A stretch of 64,000 nt of DNA from Streptomyces halstedii. GTDB taxonomy: Bacteria; Actinomycetota; Actinomycetes; Streptomycetales; Streptomycetaceae. Positions 53,100 to 61,827 of this stretch are shown here, in pieces. Each line of letters begins with the position of its first letter. The first letter of the stretch is position 1. The position numbers and the translations under genes are program-made. The stretch is from assembly GCA_000720535.1 (NCBI GenBank), contig JOAZ01000025.1, positions 41,040 through 105,039 of the forward strand. The letters run 5' to 3'. Below the pieces are notes generated by a model. It was not told where the DNA came from. It ran no database searches and worked only from the letters and a program-made list of their open reading frames with translations.

Positions 53100-54290
53100 G
53101 TGACCACCGCCCAGCCCCTGGATGTCCAGCCGACCCCCCTCGCCCTTCTGCTCCTCGGCCGCGACGCCGACCCGCGCAGCGAGCGCGGGGTCGAGTGCCC
53201 CGGCGACCTTCCCTCGCCGTCCGACCCGGACCTGGTCGAGCGCGCCCGCGCCGCCAAGGAGAAGCTCGGCGACAAGGTGTTCGTGCTCGGCCACCACTAC
53301 CAGCGCGACGAGGTCATCCAGTTCGCCGACGTCACCGGTGACTCCTTCAAGCTCGCCCGGGACGCGGCGGCACGGCCCGAGGCGGAGTACATCGTCTTCT
53401 GCGGCGTGCACTTCATGGCCGAGTCCGCGGACATCCTGACGGGCGACGACCAGAAGGTCGTGCTCCCCGACCTGGCGGCCGGCTGCTCGATGGCGGACAT
53501 GGCGACCGCCGAGCAGGTCGCCGAGTGCTGGGACGTGCTGACCGAGGCGGGCGTCGCCGACCAGGTCGTCCCGGTCTCGTACATGAACTCCTCCGCCGAC
53601 ATCAAGGCGTTCACCGGCCGGCACGGCGGCACGATCTGCACCTCGTCCAACGCGAAGCGGGCCCTGGAGTGGGCCTTCGAGCAGGGGGATTCCCCGTCGG
53701 CCAAGGTGCTGTTCCTGCCGGACCAGCACCTGGGCCGGAACACCGCCGTCCGCGACATGGGGATGTCGCTGGAGGACTGCGTCCTCTACAACCCCCACAA
53801 GCCGAACGGCGGGCTGACCGCCGAGGAGCTGCGCGGCGCCAGGATGATCCTGTGGCGCGGGCACTGCTCGGTGCACGGACGCTTCTCGGTGGAGTCGGTG
53901 AACGACGTGCGCGAGCGGATCCCGGGCGTCAACGTGCTGGTGCACCCGGAGTGCAAGCACGAGGTGGTGGCGGCCGCCAACCAGGTGGGCTCGACGGAGT
54001 ACATCATCAAGGCCCTGGAGGCGGCCCCGGCCGGTTCGAAGTGGGCGATCGGTACGGAACTGAACCTGGTGCGCCGACTGGCGAATCGTTTCGCCGCCGA
54101 GGACAAGGAGATCGTCTTCCTCGACAAGACGGTCTGCTTCTGCTCGACCATGAACCGCATCGACCTGCCGCACCTGGTCTGGACTCTGGAGTCGCTGGCC
54201 GAGGGCACCCTCGTCAACCGCATCCAGGTGGACCCGGAGACCGAGAAGTACGCGAAGCTGGCCCTGGAGCGGATGCTCGCGCTGCCGTAA
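53100..54290 (+). CDS. nadA: Quinolinate synthase NadA
   Basis: NadA condenses iminoaspartate with dihydroxyacetone phosphate to quinolinate for NAD synthesis, using a [4Fe-4S] cluster. The 396-residue protein has VFVLGHHYQRDEV near 60, FCGVHFMAESADIL with the first cluster Cys, GCSMADMA, YMNSSADIKAF, ICTSSNAKRAL, FLPDQHLGRNTA, HPECKHEVV and CFCSTMNRIDLPHL. It is the longer actinobacterial form. GTG 53100 is chosen because AAAGAAAGG lies 8 bases upstream; the GTG at 53091 sits directly on that site. nadB and nadC are not seen nearby. Confidence 0.95.
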   Translation: MTTAQPLDVQPTPLALLLLGRDADPRSERGVECPGDLPSPSDPDLVERARAAKEKLGDKVFVLGHHYQRDEVIQFADVTGDSFKLARDAAARPEAEYIVFCGVHFMAESADILTGDDQKVVLPDLAAGCSMADMATAEQVAECWDVLTEAGVADQVVPVSYMNSSADIKAFTGRHGGTICTSSNAKRALEWAFEQGDSPSAKVLFLPDQHLGRNTAVRDMGMSLEDCVLYNPHKPNGGLTAEELRGARMILWRGHCSVHGRFSVESVNDVRERIPGVNVLVHPECKHEVVAAANQVGSTEYIIKALEAAPAGSKWAIGTELNLVRRLANRFAAEDKEIVFLDKTVCFCSTMNRIDLPHLVWTLESLAEGTLVNRIQVDPETEKYAKLALERMLALP

Positions 54291-54328
54291 CCCGTCCCGC
54301 TTCCCGCGCCCCCGGGGCCGGGAAGCGG

Positions 54329-54374
54329 GAGAAGGCCCCCGACGCCGTGTGTGCACGGTGCCGGGGGCCTTCTC
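54329..54374. terminator. Bidirectional terminator between nadA and the RND transporter gene
   Basis: GAGAAGGCCCCCG and its complement CGGGGGCCTTCTC (with GCCGTG/CACGGT continuing the stem around two mismatches) between convergent genes. Confidence 0.85.
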
Positions 54375-54394
54375 GCGTGGTACGGGCCTCCGCG

Positions 54395-57300
54395 TCAGGC
54401 CTTCGCGGGCTCCGGCTCGTCGGAGGCGGCGTCCTCCGCCGCGTCCGGGCCGGCGCCGCCGGACTTCGCCGCCCGCTTGGCCGCCTTCTTCCCGGCGCGG
54501 CGCTCCTTGCGGAGTTCGACCACCGCGTAGAGCGTCGGCACCAGGAGCAGGGTCAGCAGTGTCGAGGTGATCAGACCGCCGATCACCACGACCGCCAGCG
54601 GCTGGGAGATGAAGCCGCCCTCGCCGGTGACGCCGAGCGCCATCGGCAGCAGCGCGAAGATCGTCGCCAGGGCCGTCATCAGGATCGGGCGCAGACGGTG
54701 GCGTCCGCCCTCGATCACCGCTTCCACGACGCCCATGCCCCGCGCCCGGTACTGGTTGATCAGGTCGATCAGCACGATCGCGTTGGTCACCACGATGCCG
54801 ATCAGCATCAGCATGCCGATCATCGCCGGAACGCCCATCGGGGTGCCGGTGACGATGAGGAGGCCCAGGGCGCCCGTCGCGGCGAACGGGATGGAGACCA
54901 GCAGGATCAGCGGCTGGATCAGCGACCGGAAGGTGGCCACCAGCAGCATGAACACGATCGCGATGGCCGCCAGCATGGCGAGGCCCAGCTTGGCGAAGGC
55001 GTCGTCCTGGTCCTGGGTGACCCCGCCGATGGTCGCGGTGGCACCTTCCGGGAGGTCCAGGGCGTCGAGCTTCTTCTGGAGCGAGGCGCTGACCGCGCCG
55101 GTGTTGTCACCGGTCGGCTTGGCGGTGATCGTCGCCGCGCGCTGGCCGTCGATCCGGGTCATGGAGACCGGGCCGGGCACCAGCTTCACGTCGGCGATCT
55201 GACCGAGCTTCACCGGACCCAGCGGCAGGGCCTTCAGCTCCGCCATGGTGGCGGCCGGGTGGGAGGACCGGATGACGACGTCGCGCTCGGTGTCGTCCAT
55301 GACCGCCTTGCCGGAAGGCGTGCCGCGCACCGCGCCGCCGACGACCGCGCCGAGGGTGGCCTGGTCGAAGCCCGCGTCCGCGGCCTTGTCGTTGGCCTTG
55401 ACGGAGATCCGCGGGACGCTCTGCGCCAGGTCGCTCTGGACGTCCGTGACGTCCTTGATCGTGGCGACCTCGGTGCGCACCATCTCGGACGCCTTCTCCA
55501 GGACGTCCCCCTCGGAGGCCTTGACGACCACGCTGAGGTCCTGGCTGCCGAAGCCGTCGCCCGCGGCGATCGTCGTCTCACCGATGCCGTCGAGCTTGGC
55601 GAGGGCGTCGGAGAGCCGCTTCTCGGTGGCGTCGTACTCGGCGGAGTCCTTGAGGGTGATCTGGTACGAGGCCTGGTTGGCCCCCGTACCGCCGCCGAAG
55701 GCCGCCATGAAGCCGGACGAGCCGACGGTGACCTGGTAGTCCTCGATGCCCTTCTCGTCGGTGAGGACCTTCTCGACCTTCTTCGCGGCCGCGTCGGCCG
55801 CCTCCAGGCTGGTGCCGGGGGTCAGCTCCTGCTTGAGGGAGATGACCTCCTGCTCGCCCGCGTCGAAGAAGTTCGTCTTCAGCAGCGGGGCCATGCCGAA
55901 CGTGCCGAGCAGGACCACCAGGGCGATGACGACGCTGGTGACGCGGCGCCGGGTCGCGAAGCGCAGCACCGGGACGTAGATCCGCTGGAGCCGGCTCGCG
56001 GCCTCCTTCTCCTCGGCCTGACGGCGGGCCTCCTCCGGGTTCTCCGCGGTGCCCTGCGGGGACCGGAGGAACCAGTACGAGAGGACCGGGATGACCGTGA
56101 GGGAGACCAGCAGGGAGGCCAGCAGGGCCGCCGTGACGGTGAGGGAGAACGAGCCGAAGAGCTGGCCGACCATGCCGCCGACCAGACCGATGGGCAGGAA
56201 GACCGCGACGGTGGTGAGCGTGGACGAGGTGACGGCTCCCGCCACCTCCTTGACGGCGGTGATGATCGCCGTCTGGCGCTCCTCCCCGTAGCCCAGGTGC
56301 CGCTTGATGTTCTCCAGGACCACGATCGAGTCGTCCACGACACGGCCGATCGCGATGGTCAGCGCGCCGAGGGTGAGCATGTTGAGCGACAGGTCGCGGG
56401 TCCAGAGCACCAGCAGCGCGAGGACCACGGACAGCGGGATGGAGACCGCGGTGACCAGCGTGGAGCGGATCGACGCGAGGAAGACCAGGATGACGACGAC
56501 CGCGAAGACCAGCCCGAGGGCGCCTTCGGTGGTCAGGCCGGAGATGGCCTTGGAGACGGCCGGGCCCTGGTCCGAGACGACCGTCAGTTCCGCGCCGGCG
56601 CCGAGGTCCTTGCGCAGGTCCGGCAGGAGGTCCTGGACGGCGTCCGAGATGGCGACGGCGCTGCCGTCCTTGTCCATGGTCGCCATGACGGCGAGGCTCG
56701 GCTTGCCGTTCGTCCGGGTGATGGAGACCGCGGTGGCGGGCTCCTGCTTCACGGTGGCGACGTCACCGACCCGGACCGGCTTCGCGGGCGTGCCGTCGCC
56801 GGTGGCCTTCGGGGCGACCTTGAGGTCCTCGATCTCCTTCAGCGAGGTGAAGGCGCCGCCGACCTGGATGGTGCGGCTCTTGCCCGCCTCGGAGAAGGAA
56901 CCCGCCGGGACGGTGGCGCCGCCGGACTGGAGGGCCTGGGACAGCGAGGCGACGTCCAGTCCGGCCGCGGCGAGCTTCTTGTCGTCCGGGACGACGGAGA
57001 TCTGGAGTTCCTGGACGCCGTCGACCGAGACCTGCCCGACGCCGTCGATGTCCTGGAGCGCGGGGACGACCGTGCGGTCGAGCTGGTCGGCCAGCGCCTG
57101 CTGGTCCTTGTCGGAGGTGACGGCGAGCACCACGGTCGGGATGTCGTCCGTCGATCCGGCGATGACCTGGGGGTCGACGTCCGTGGGCAGTTGGGCCCGC
57201 GCCCGGTTCACCGCCTGCTGGATGTCGGCGACGAGCTGCTTGGTGCCCTCGTCGCCGAAGTCGAAGGTCGCCATCAGGACGGCGTTGCCCTCGCTGGCGG

Positions 57301-57550
57301 TCGAGGTGATGCCCTCGACGCCGTCGACGGCCTTGATGGCGTTCTCCAGCGGCTCGACGACCTGCTTCTCGACCACATCGGGGGACGCACCCTGGTAGGG
57401 GGCCAGCACCGACACCATCGGCAGCTCGATGGTGGGCAGCAGCTGCTGCTTGAGCTGCGGGATCGCTATCGCTCCGAACACGAGCGCGACGATCGAGATC
57501 AGCCCGATCAGCGCCCGCTGGGCAAGGCTGAATCTGGACAGCCAGGACAT
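54395..57550 (-). CDS. RND-family efflux transporter permease
   Basis: The 1051-residue protein has the full AcrB/HAE-RND plan: N-terminal helix FSLAQRALIGLISIVALVFG, a periplasmic-type pore/porter domain beginning LLPTIELPMVSVLAPYQGASPDVVEKQVVEPLE, helices 2-6 with the proton-relay acidic region VLALLVLWTRDLSLNMLTLGALTIAIGRVVDDSIVVLE, a second porter domain and six more helices ending TLLLVPTLYAVVELRK. Proton-driven export of drugs or lipids is expected. There is no membrane-fusion partner gene, as usual in this Gram-positive group. ATG 57550 (codon 26 of the longer frame) is the family start. It follows an RR gene by 173 bases. Confidence 0.93.
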   Translation of the reverse strand: MSWLSRFSLAQRALIGLISIVALVFGAIAIPQLKQQLLPTIELPMVSVLAPYQGASPDVVEKQVVEPLENAIKAVDGVEGITSTASEGNAVLMATFDFGDEGTKQLVADIQQAVNRARAQLPTDVDPQVIAGSTDDIPTVVLAVTSDKDQQALADQLDRTVVPALQDIDGVGQVSVDGVQELQISVVPDDKKLAAAGLDVASLSQALQSGGATVPAGSFSEAGKSRTIQVGGAFTSLKEIEDLKVAPKATGDGTPAKPVRVGDVATVKQEPATAVSITRTNGKPSLAVMATMDKDGSAVAISDAVQDLLPDLRKDLGAGAELTVVSDQGPAVSKAISGLTTEGALGLVFAVVVILVFLASIRSTLVTAVSIPLSVVLALLVLWTRDLSLNMLTLGALTIAIGRVVDDSIVVLENIKRHLGYGEERQTAIITAVKEVAGAVTSSTLTTVAVFLPIGLVGGMVGQLFGSFSLTVTAALLASLLVSLTVIPVLSYWFLRSPQGTAENPEEARRQAEEKEAASRLQRIYVPVLRFATRRRVTSVVIALVVLLGTFGMAPLLKTNFFDAGEQEVISLKQELTPGTSLEAADAAAKKVEKVLTDEKGIEDYQVTVGSSGFMAAFGGGTGANQASYQITLKDSAEYDATEKRLSDALAKLDGIGETTIAAGDGFGSQDLSVVVKASEGDVLEKASEMVRTEVATIKDVTDVQSDLAQSVPRISVKANDKAADAGFDQATLGAVVGGAVRGTPSGKAVMDDTERDVVIRSSHPAATMAELKALPLGPVKLGQIADVKLVPGPVSMTRIDGQRAATITAKPTGDNTGAVSASLQKKLDALDLPEGATATIGGVTQDQDDAFAKLGLAMLAAIAIVFMLLVATFRSLIQPLILLVSIPFAATGALGLLIVTGTPMGVPAMIGMLMLIGIVVTNAIVLIDLINQYRARGMGVVEAVIEGGRHRLRPILMTALATIFALLPMALGVTGEGGFISQPLAVVVIGGLITSTLLTLLLVPTLYAVVELRKERRAGKKAAKRAAKSGGAGPDAAEDAASDEPEPAKA

Positions 57551-57723
57551 GGGTGGGTCTCTCTTCTGTGGCGTACGCGGCAGGTGGGCGGCTGCTCGAA
57601 GGTCCGGGGGACACAGCGCGTCCACCTATACGATGACGGCTCCCGAGGGCGCGGACGTCGCCCCTCGGGCTGCTTTCTCACCCCGGGCATACCGCAGCTG
57701 GAGTACGCCCGGTCTCCTCCCTG

Positions 57724-58416
57724 TCAGTCCGCCCGGGGACGGACCAGGCCCGATTCGTACGCGATGACCACCAATTGGGCCCGGTCACGCGCGCCGAGTT
57801 TCGCCATCGCCCGGTTCACATGGGTCTTGACGGTGAGCGGACTGACGGCCAGCCGTTCGGCGATCTGGTCGTTGGAGTGCCCGCCCGCGACGAGGACGAG
57901 CACCTCCCGCTCGCGCCCGGTGAGCGCGGCGAGCAGTTCGGAGTACGCGGCGGCCTCGCCCGGGTCCCGGCCGGGCCCGCCCGCCTGCGCCAGGAACGTG
58001 GCGATGAGCCCCTTGGTGGCGGCCGGGGAGAGCAGCGCCTCACCGGCCGCGGCGATCCGGATGGCGTTCAGCAGCTCGTCGGGTTCCGCGCCCTTGCCCA
58101 GGAAGCCGGCCGCGCCCGCGCGGAGCGACTGCACGACGTACTCGTCCACCTCGAACGTGGTCAGCATGACGATCCGCGTGCCGGACAGCTCCGGGTCGGC
58201 GCTGATCGCCCGGGTGGCGGTGAGCCCGTCGGTGCCCGGCATCCGGATGTCCATCAGGACCACGTCGGCCCGGGTGGAACGGGCCAGCTCCACGGCCTCG
58301 GCGCCGTCCGCCGCCTCCCCGACGACCCGCATGTCGGGCTCCGAGTCGACGAGCACCCGGAAGGCGCTGCGCAGCAGTGCCTGGTCGTCGGCGAGCAGCA
58401 CCCTGATCGGTGTCAT
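57724..58416 (-). CDS. NarL/LuxR-type response regulator
   Basis: The 230-residue regulator has a receiver domain (IRVLLADDQALLRSAF, ADVVLMDIRMPGTDG with the phospho-acceptor Asp, LTTFEVDEYV, FLGKGAEPDELL with the conserved Lys) and a LuxR HTH (LTGREREVLVLVAGGHSNDQIAERLAVSPLTVKTHVNRAM). ATG 58416 overlaps the kinase stop by four bases. The downstream RND exporter, same strand, is a likely target. Confidence 0.93.
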   Translation of the reverse strand: MTPIRVLLADDQALLRSAFRVLVDSEPDMRVVGEAADGAEAVELARSTRADVVLMDIRMPGTDGLTATRAISADPELSGTRIVMLTTFEVDEYVVQSLRAGAAGFLGKGAEPDELLNAIRIAAAGEALLSPAATKGLIATFLAQAGGPGRDPGEAAAYSELLAALTGREREVLVLVAGGHSNDQIAERLAVSPLTVKTHVNRAMAKLGARDRAQLVVIAYESGLVRPRAD

Positions 58417-59693
58417 CCGTGTCCCCCCGTCCTGTCCGCCGTGTGCGGCGCCTCCGGTTCGTCCGCGCGGGACGTGAGGGGCAGGATCGCATGCACGCGG
58501 AACCCGCCGCCGTACCGGGGGCCCGCGGTGAGGGTGCCGCCGAGCGCGGCGACGCGTTCGCGCATGCCGACCAGCCCGTGGCCGCCGCCGTCGGCGCGCC
58601 GGGCGCCGGGGACGGCCGGGGCGGGCACCGTGCCGGCGCCGTCGTCGAGCACGGTGACCTCCGCGGTCGCCCCCACCCGGATGACGCTCACCTCGGCCTT
58701 CGCCCCCGCGCCGGCGTGCTTGCGGACGTTGGTCAGGGCCTCCTGGACGACCCGGTAGGCGGTCAGGTCGACGGCCGACGGCAGCGGGCCGTCGCGGTCG
58801 GCGCAGGCCACCTCGACGGGGAGCCCGGCGTTGCGGAAGGTCCCGACCAGGTCGCCGAGGACGGCGAGTCCGGGGGCGGGTTCGGTGGGGGCCGCCGGGT
58901 CACCGGACTGGCGCAGCAGTCCGACGGTGGACCTGAGCTCGTCGAGCGCGGAGCGGCTGGCCGCGCGTACGTGGGCCAGCGCCTCCTTGGCCTGGTCGGG
59001 ACGCCTGTCCATGACGTGGGCGGCGACCCCGGCCTGGACGTTGACCAGGGCGATGTGGTGGGCGACGACGTCGTGCAGGTCACGGGCGATCCGCAGGCGC
59101 TCCTCGGCGACCCGGCGGCGGGCCTCCTCCTCGCGGGTCCGCTCCGCGCGCTCGGCGCGCTCCCTGATCGCGTCGATGAACGCGCGCCGGCTGCGGACGG
59201 CGTCCCCGGCGGCGCACGCCAGTCCGGTCCAGGCGAGTACGCCGACGTTCTCCTGGCTGTACCAGGGGGAGGATCCGGCCACCATGGCGGCCACGGTCAG
59301 CACGAGGGCGGTCAGCAGGCCGACCCGCCAGGTGGTGGGACGGTCGGTGCGGGAGGCCACGGTGAACAGGGCGACGACCGTGCTGATCACCACGGGGGCG
59401 GGCGGGTCGACCAGCACCAGTTCGGCCGCGGAGAGCACTCCGGTCGCGGCGAGCACCCCCATGGGCCGGTGGCGGCGCTGCACGAGGGCGGCGGCGGCGA
59501 GCACCATCAGCAGCACGCCGCCGGGGGCGGGGGCGCGCACCCCGAAGGTGGGCCCGTGGCCCGTGCTGGGTTCGGCGAAGGACGCGCAGACCATGCCGGC
59601 GAGCACGGCGGCGGCGAGGGCCCCGTCGAACGCCAGGGGGTGGCCGCGCAGCCAGCGTCGCCCGCGCGCGAGCCCGGTTCCGAGGGTGGTCAC
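58413..59693 (-). CDS. Sensor histidine kinase (HisKA_3)
   Basis: The 426-residue membrane kinase has four or five N-terminal helices (to about residue 150) and a coiled-coil stretch (RERAERAERTREEEARRRVAEE). HisKA_3 contains the phospho-acceptor His in RIARDLHDVVAHHIALVNVQAG, and the ATPase domain has NVRKHAG, VLDDGAG and GHGLVGMRERV. A longer frame begins at TTG 59702, but that codon overlaps the TACCGT box (59702-59707); GTG 59693 is 8 bases downstream of the box, suggesting a leaderless start. Pair with the RR at 57724. Confidence 0.9.
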   Translation of the reverse strand: MTTLGTGLARGRRWLRGHPLAFDGALAAAVLAGMVCASFAEPSTGHGPTFGVRAPAPGGVLLMVLAAAALVQRRHRPMGVLAATGVLSAAELVLVDPPAPVVISTVVALFTVASRTDRPTTWRVGLLTALVLTVAAMVAGSSPWYSQENVGVLAWTGLACAAGDAVRSRRAFIDAIRERAERAERTREEEARRRVAEERLRIARDLHDVVAHHIALVNVQAGVAAHVMDRRPDQAKEALAHVRAASRSALDELRSTVGLLRQSGDPAAPTEPAPGLAVLGDLVGTFRNAGLPVEVACADRDGPLPSAVDLTAYRVVQEALTNVRKHAGAGAKAEVSVIRVGATAEVTVLDDGAGTVPAPAVPGARRADGGGHGLVGMRERVAALGGTLTAGPRYGGGFRVHAILPLTSRADEPEAPHTADRTGGHG

Positions 59694-59792
59694 GTCCAGC
59701 AACGGTACGGCGTGCCGCGCCCTGGGCGCTCCGATACGGCCACGGCGGCTGACGGGACGGCCGACGACCGTGCCCCGCGGCCGGTGGCGACG

Positions 59793-59832
59793 ACCGTGCC
59801 CCGCGCCGGTCGAGGACCGGGCGGGGCACGGT
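59793..59832 (-). terminator. Terminator after pspAA
   Basis: ACCGTGCCCCGC and its complement with inner CCGGT/ACCGG pairing; beyond the pspAA stop at 59858. A 15-base direct repeat of part of the stem lies at 59763-59778. Confidence 0.75.
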
Positions 59833-59857
59833 GGGGAGTGCGGTCGGAGGCGTCCGC

Positions 59858-60136
59858 TCAGCCGGGGATCAGCCCGTCGTCGGTGAGCATGGCGCGGACC
59901 TCTTCGAGGGTGGCGTCGGGGGCCGGCAGGATCAGCTCCGACGGCTCCAGGGAGTCGTCGGGCAGTGGAGTGCCGAGCTCGCGCACCTTGTCCAGGAGTG
60001 CGTGGAGCGTGGACCGGAAGCCGGGCCCGTCGCCGTTCTCCATCTCGGTGAGCAGGTCGTCGTCGAGCTTGTTCAGCTCCGGGACGTGACTGTCGGCCAG
60101 CTTGACCTGGCCCTCCCCCATGACCCGTACGATCAT
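59858..60136 (-). CDS. pspAA: PspA-associated protein PspAA
   Basis: The 92-residue protein MIVRVMGEGQVKLADSHVPELNKLDDDLLTEMENGD matches the small acidic PspAA family found just downstream of pspA in Actinobacteria. It is predicted to bind PspA and control its activity. ATG 60136 lies 10 bases after the pspA stop; GAGG is 8 bases upstream. The longer frame to 60208 overlaps pspA and is rejected. Confidence 0.88.
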   Translation of the reverse strand: MIVRVMGEGQVKLADSHVPELNKLDDDLLTEMENGDGPGFRSTLHALLDKVRELGTPLPDDSLEPSELILPAPDATLEEVRAMLTDDGLIPG

Positions 60137-60146
60137 GACGCCGCCC

Positions 60147-60944
60147 TCACTGCTTGTCGAACTTGTGCGGGGACTGCTCCTGCGACTGCGGTGCCGCGTC
60201 CTGCGCACCGCCCTCGATGGCCTGCTGCCGGTCGGAGGGTCCTCCGGCCAGCTCGGCCTTCATGCGCTGCAGTTCCAGTTCTACATCGGAACCGCCCGAG
60301 ATCCGGTCCAGCTCGGCCGCGATGTCGTCCTTGGCGGTCCCCGACTGGTCGTCGAGGGCACCGGAGGCGAGCAGCTCGTCGATGGCTCCGGCGCGCGCCT
60401 GGAGCTGCTGGGTCTTGTCCTCGGCCCGCTGGATCGCCAGACCGACGTCGCCCATCTCCTCGGAGATGCCGGAGAAGGCCTCCCCGATCCGGGTCTGCGC
60501 CTGGGCGGCGGTGTAGGTGGCCTTGATGGTCTCCTTCTTGGTGCGGAAGGCGTCGACCTTGGCCTGGAGCCGCTGGGCCGCGAGGGTGAGCTTCTCCTCC
60601 TCGCCCTGCAAGGTCTGGTGCTGCGTCTCCAGGTCGGTGACCTGCTGCTGGAGGGCGGCGCGCCGGGACAGCGCCTCGCGGGCCAGGTCCTCGCGGCCGA
60701 GCGCGAGCGCCTTGCGGCCCTGGTCCTCCAGCTTGGACGACTGACCTTGCAGCTGGTTGAGCTGCAGCTCCAGCCGCTTGCGCGAGGTCGCCACATCGGC
60801 GACGCCGCGGCGTACCTTCTGAAGCAGCTCCAGCTGCTTCTGGTACGAGTAATCGAGGGTCTCGCGCGGATCCTCGGCCCGGTCAAGGGCCTTGTTTGCC
60901 TTCGCGCGGAAGATCATTCCCATACGCTTCATGACACCGCTCAT
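60147..60944 (-). CDS. pspA: Phage shock protein A (PspA/IM30 family)
   Basis: The 265-residue protein has the PspA helical plan: an N-terminal amphipathic helix (VMKRMGMIFRAKANKALDRAEDPRETLDYSYQKQLELLQKVRRGVADV) that binds membranes, then long coiled coils with QTRIGEAFSGISEEMGDVGLAIQRAEDKT. A Gln/Asp-rich tail ends HKFDKQ. It forms rings or scaffolds that protect stressed membranes. Paired with pspAA in one operon. The ATG at 60944 gives the standard N-terminus. Confidence 0.94.
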   Translation of the reverse strand: MSGVMKRMGMIFRAKANKALDRAEDPRETLDYSYQKQLELLQKVRRGVADVATSRKRLELQLNQLQGQSSKLEDQGRKALALGREDLAREALSRRAALQQQVTDLETQHQTLQGEEEKLTLAAQRLQAKVDAFRTKKETIKATYTAAQAQTRIGEAFSGISEEMGDVGLAIQRAEDKTQQLQARAGAIDELLASGALDDQSGTAKDDIAAELDRISGGSDVELELQRMKAELAGGPSDRQQAIEGGAQDAAPQSQEQSPHKFDKQ

Positions 60945-61227
60945 GGGCTTCGCGCGCCCCCTTCTGACGGACTGAGCTACAGCACTCCAACAGGACCCAC
61001 AGTACGGGTCCTGCCTCTATTACCGCACTGTTCGGGGCCGGATGTGGTCCTACCCAAGGACGACTGCCCGTGGAGAGGGCTCCCGCCCAGGGAGTAGACG
61101 AACACCGGGGGAAGCGCCGGTGACGTCCGTTCTGCCCCTGTCGGCACACTTATCAGGACCGGTCCGTTGCCGGATCGTTCCCGCCCGGTCCCCGGCCGCC
61201 CGCACCGACCCCGTACCCTTGGGCCTT
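60945..61227. other. Divergent intergenic region of pspA and DUF3043 gene
   Basis: The 283-base region holds the TACCCT box for the DUF3043 gene (61214-61219) and a 7-bp-arm inverted repeat AGGACCC/GGGTCCT at 60992-61012 near the pspA start. No clear sigma-E type GGAAC promoter was found, though envelope-stress control is expected for pspA. Nothing else is seen. Confidence 0.4.
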
Positions 61228-61827
61228 GTGTTCCGTAGCCGTTCCAAGGAAGAGAAGGCCCCCACCGGCAAGGTGACGGCGGACCTCTCCAAGCAGCCCC
61301 GCGACCCGCAGGCTCCCAAGGGTCGCCCCACCCCCAAGCGAAGTGAGGCCCAGACACAGCGACGGCGGGCCTCCAGCGGTGCTCCGCTGGACCGCAAGGC
61401 CGCCGTGAAGCGCCAGCGCGAGGCACGCCGGGCCGACCTGGCCCGCCAGCGTGAGGCGCTCGCCTCGGGCGACGAGCGCTACCTGCCCGCGCGCGACAAG
61501 GGCCCCGTGCGGCGCTTCGTCCGCGACTTCGTGGACTCGCGTTTCTGCATCGCGGAGTACTTCCTTCCGCTCGCGGTGATCATCCTGGTGCTCAGCGTGA
61601 TCCAGGTCCGCAACATCCAGAACATCTCGCTGCTGCTCTGGCTCGGCGTGATCGTGCTGATCGTGGTGGACTCCATCGGCCTCGGCTTCCGGCTGAAGCG
61701 GCAGCTGAAGCAGCGCTTCCCGGACCAGCCCAGGCGCGGAGCGGTGGCGTACGGCCTGATGCGTACGCTCCAGATGCGCCGGCTGCGGCTGCCGAAGCCG
61801 CAGGTCAAGCGCGGAGAACGCCCCTGA
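61228..61827 (+). CDS. DUF3043 membrane protein
   Basis: The 199-residue protein has a highly charged N-terminal 90 residues (VFRSRSKEEKAPTGKVT, RKAAVKRQREARRADLARQREALASGDERYLPARDKGPVRRFVRDFVDSRF) typical of DUF3043, then two helices (YFLPLAVIILVLSVI and SLLLWLGVIVLIVVDSIGLGF) and a basic tail. Function unknown; a membrane scaffold or transport factor is possible. GTG 61228 lies 8 bases after TACCCT (61214-61219), a likely leaderless start. Its stop overlaps the CTG start of the methyltransferase. Confidence 0.87.
   Translation: MFRSRSKEEKAPTGKVTADLSKQPRDPQAPKGRPTPKRSEAQTQRRRASSGAPLDRKAAVKRQREARRADLARQREALASGDERYLPARDKGPVRRFVRDFVDSRFCIAEYFLPLAVIILVLSVIQVRNIQNISLLLWLGVIVLIVVDSIGLGFRLKRQLKQRFPDQPRRGAVAYGLMRTLQMRRLRLPKPQVKRGERP

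Noticed and set aside
53525-58477. A 1650-codon plus-strand frame opposite the RND gene
   Set aside because: It is a shadow of the antisense RND transporter, produced by GC bias; its translation is Arg/Gly/Asp-rich with no domain.
60992-61012. AGGACCC/GGGTCCT inverted repeat before pspA as an operator
   Set aside because: Seven-base GC-rich arms arise often by chance in this genome and the distance to a promoter cannot be set.
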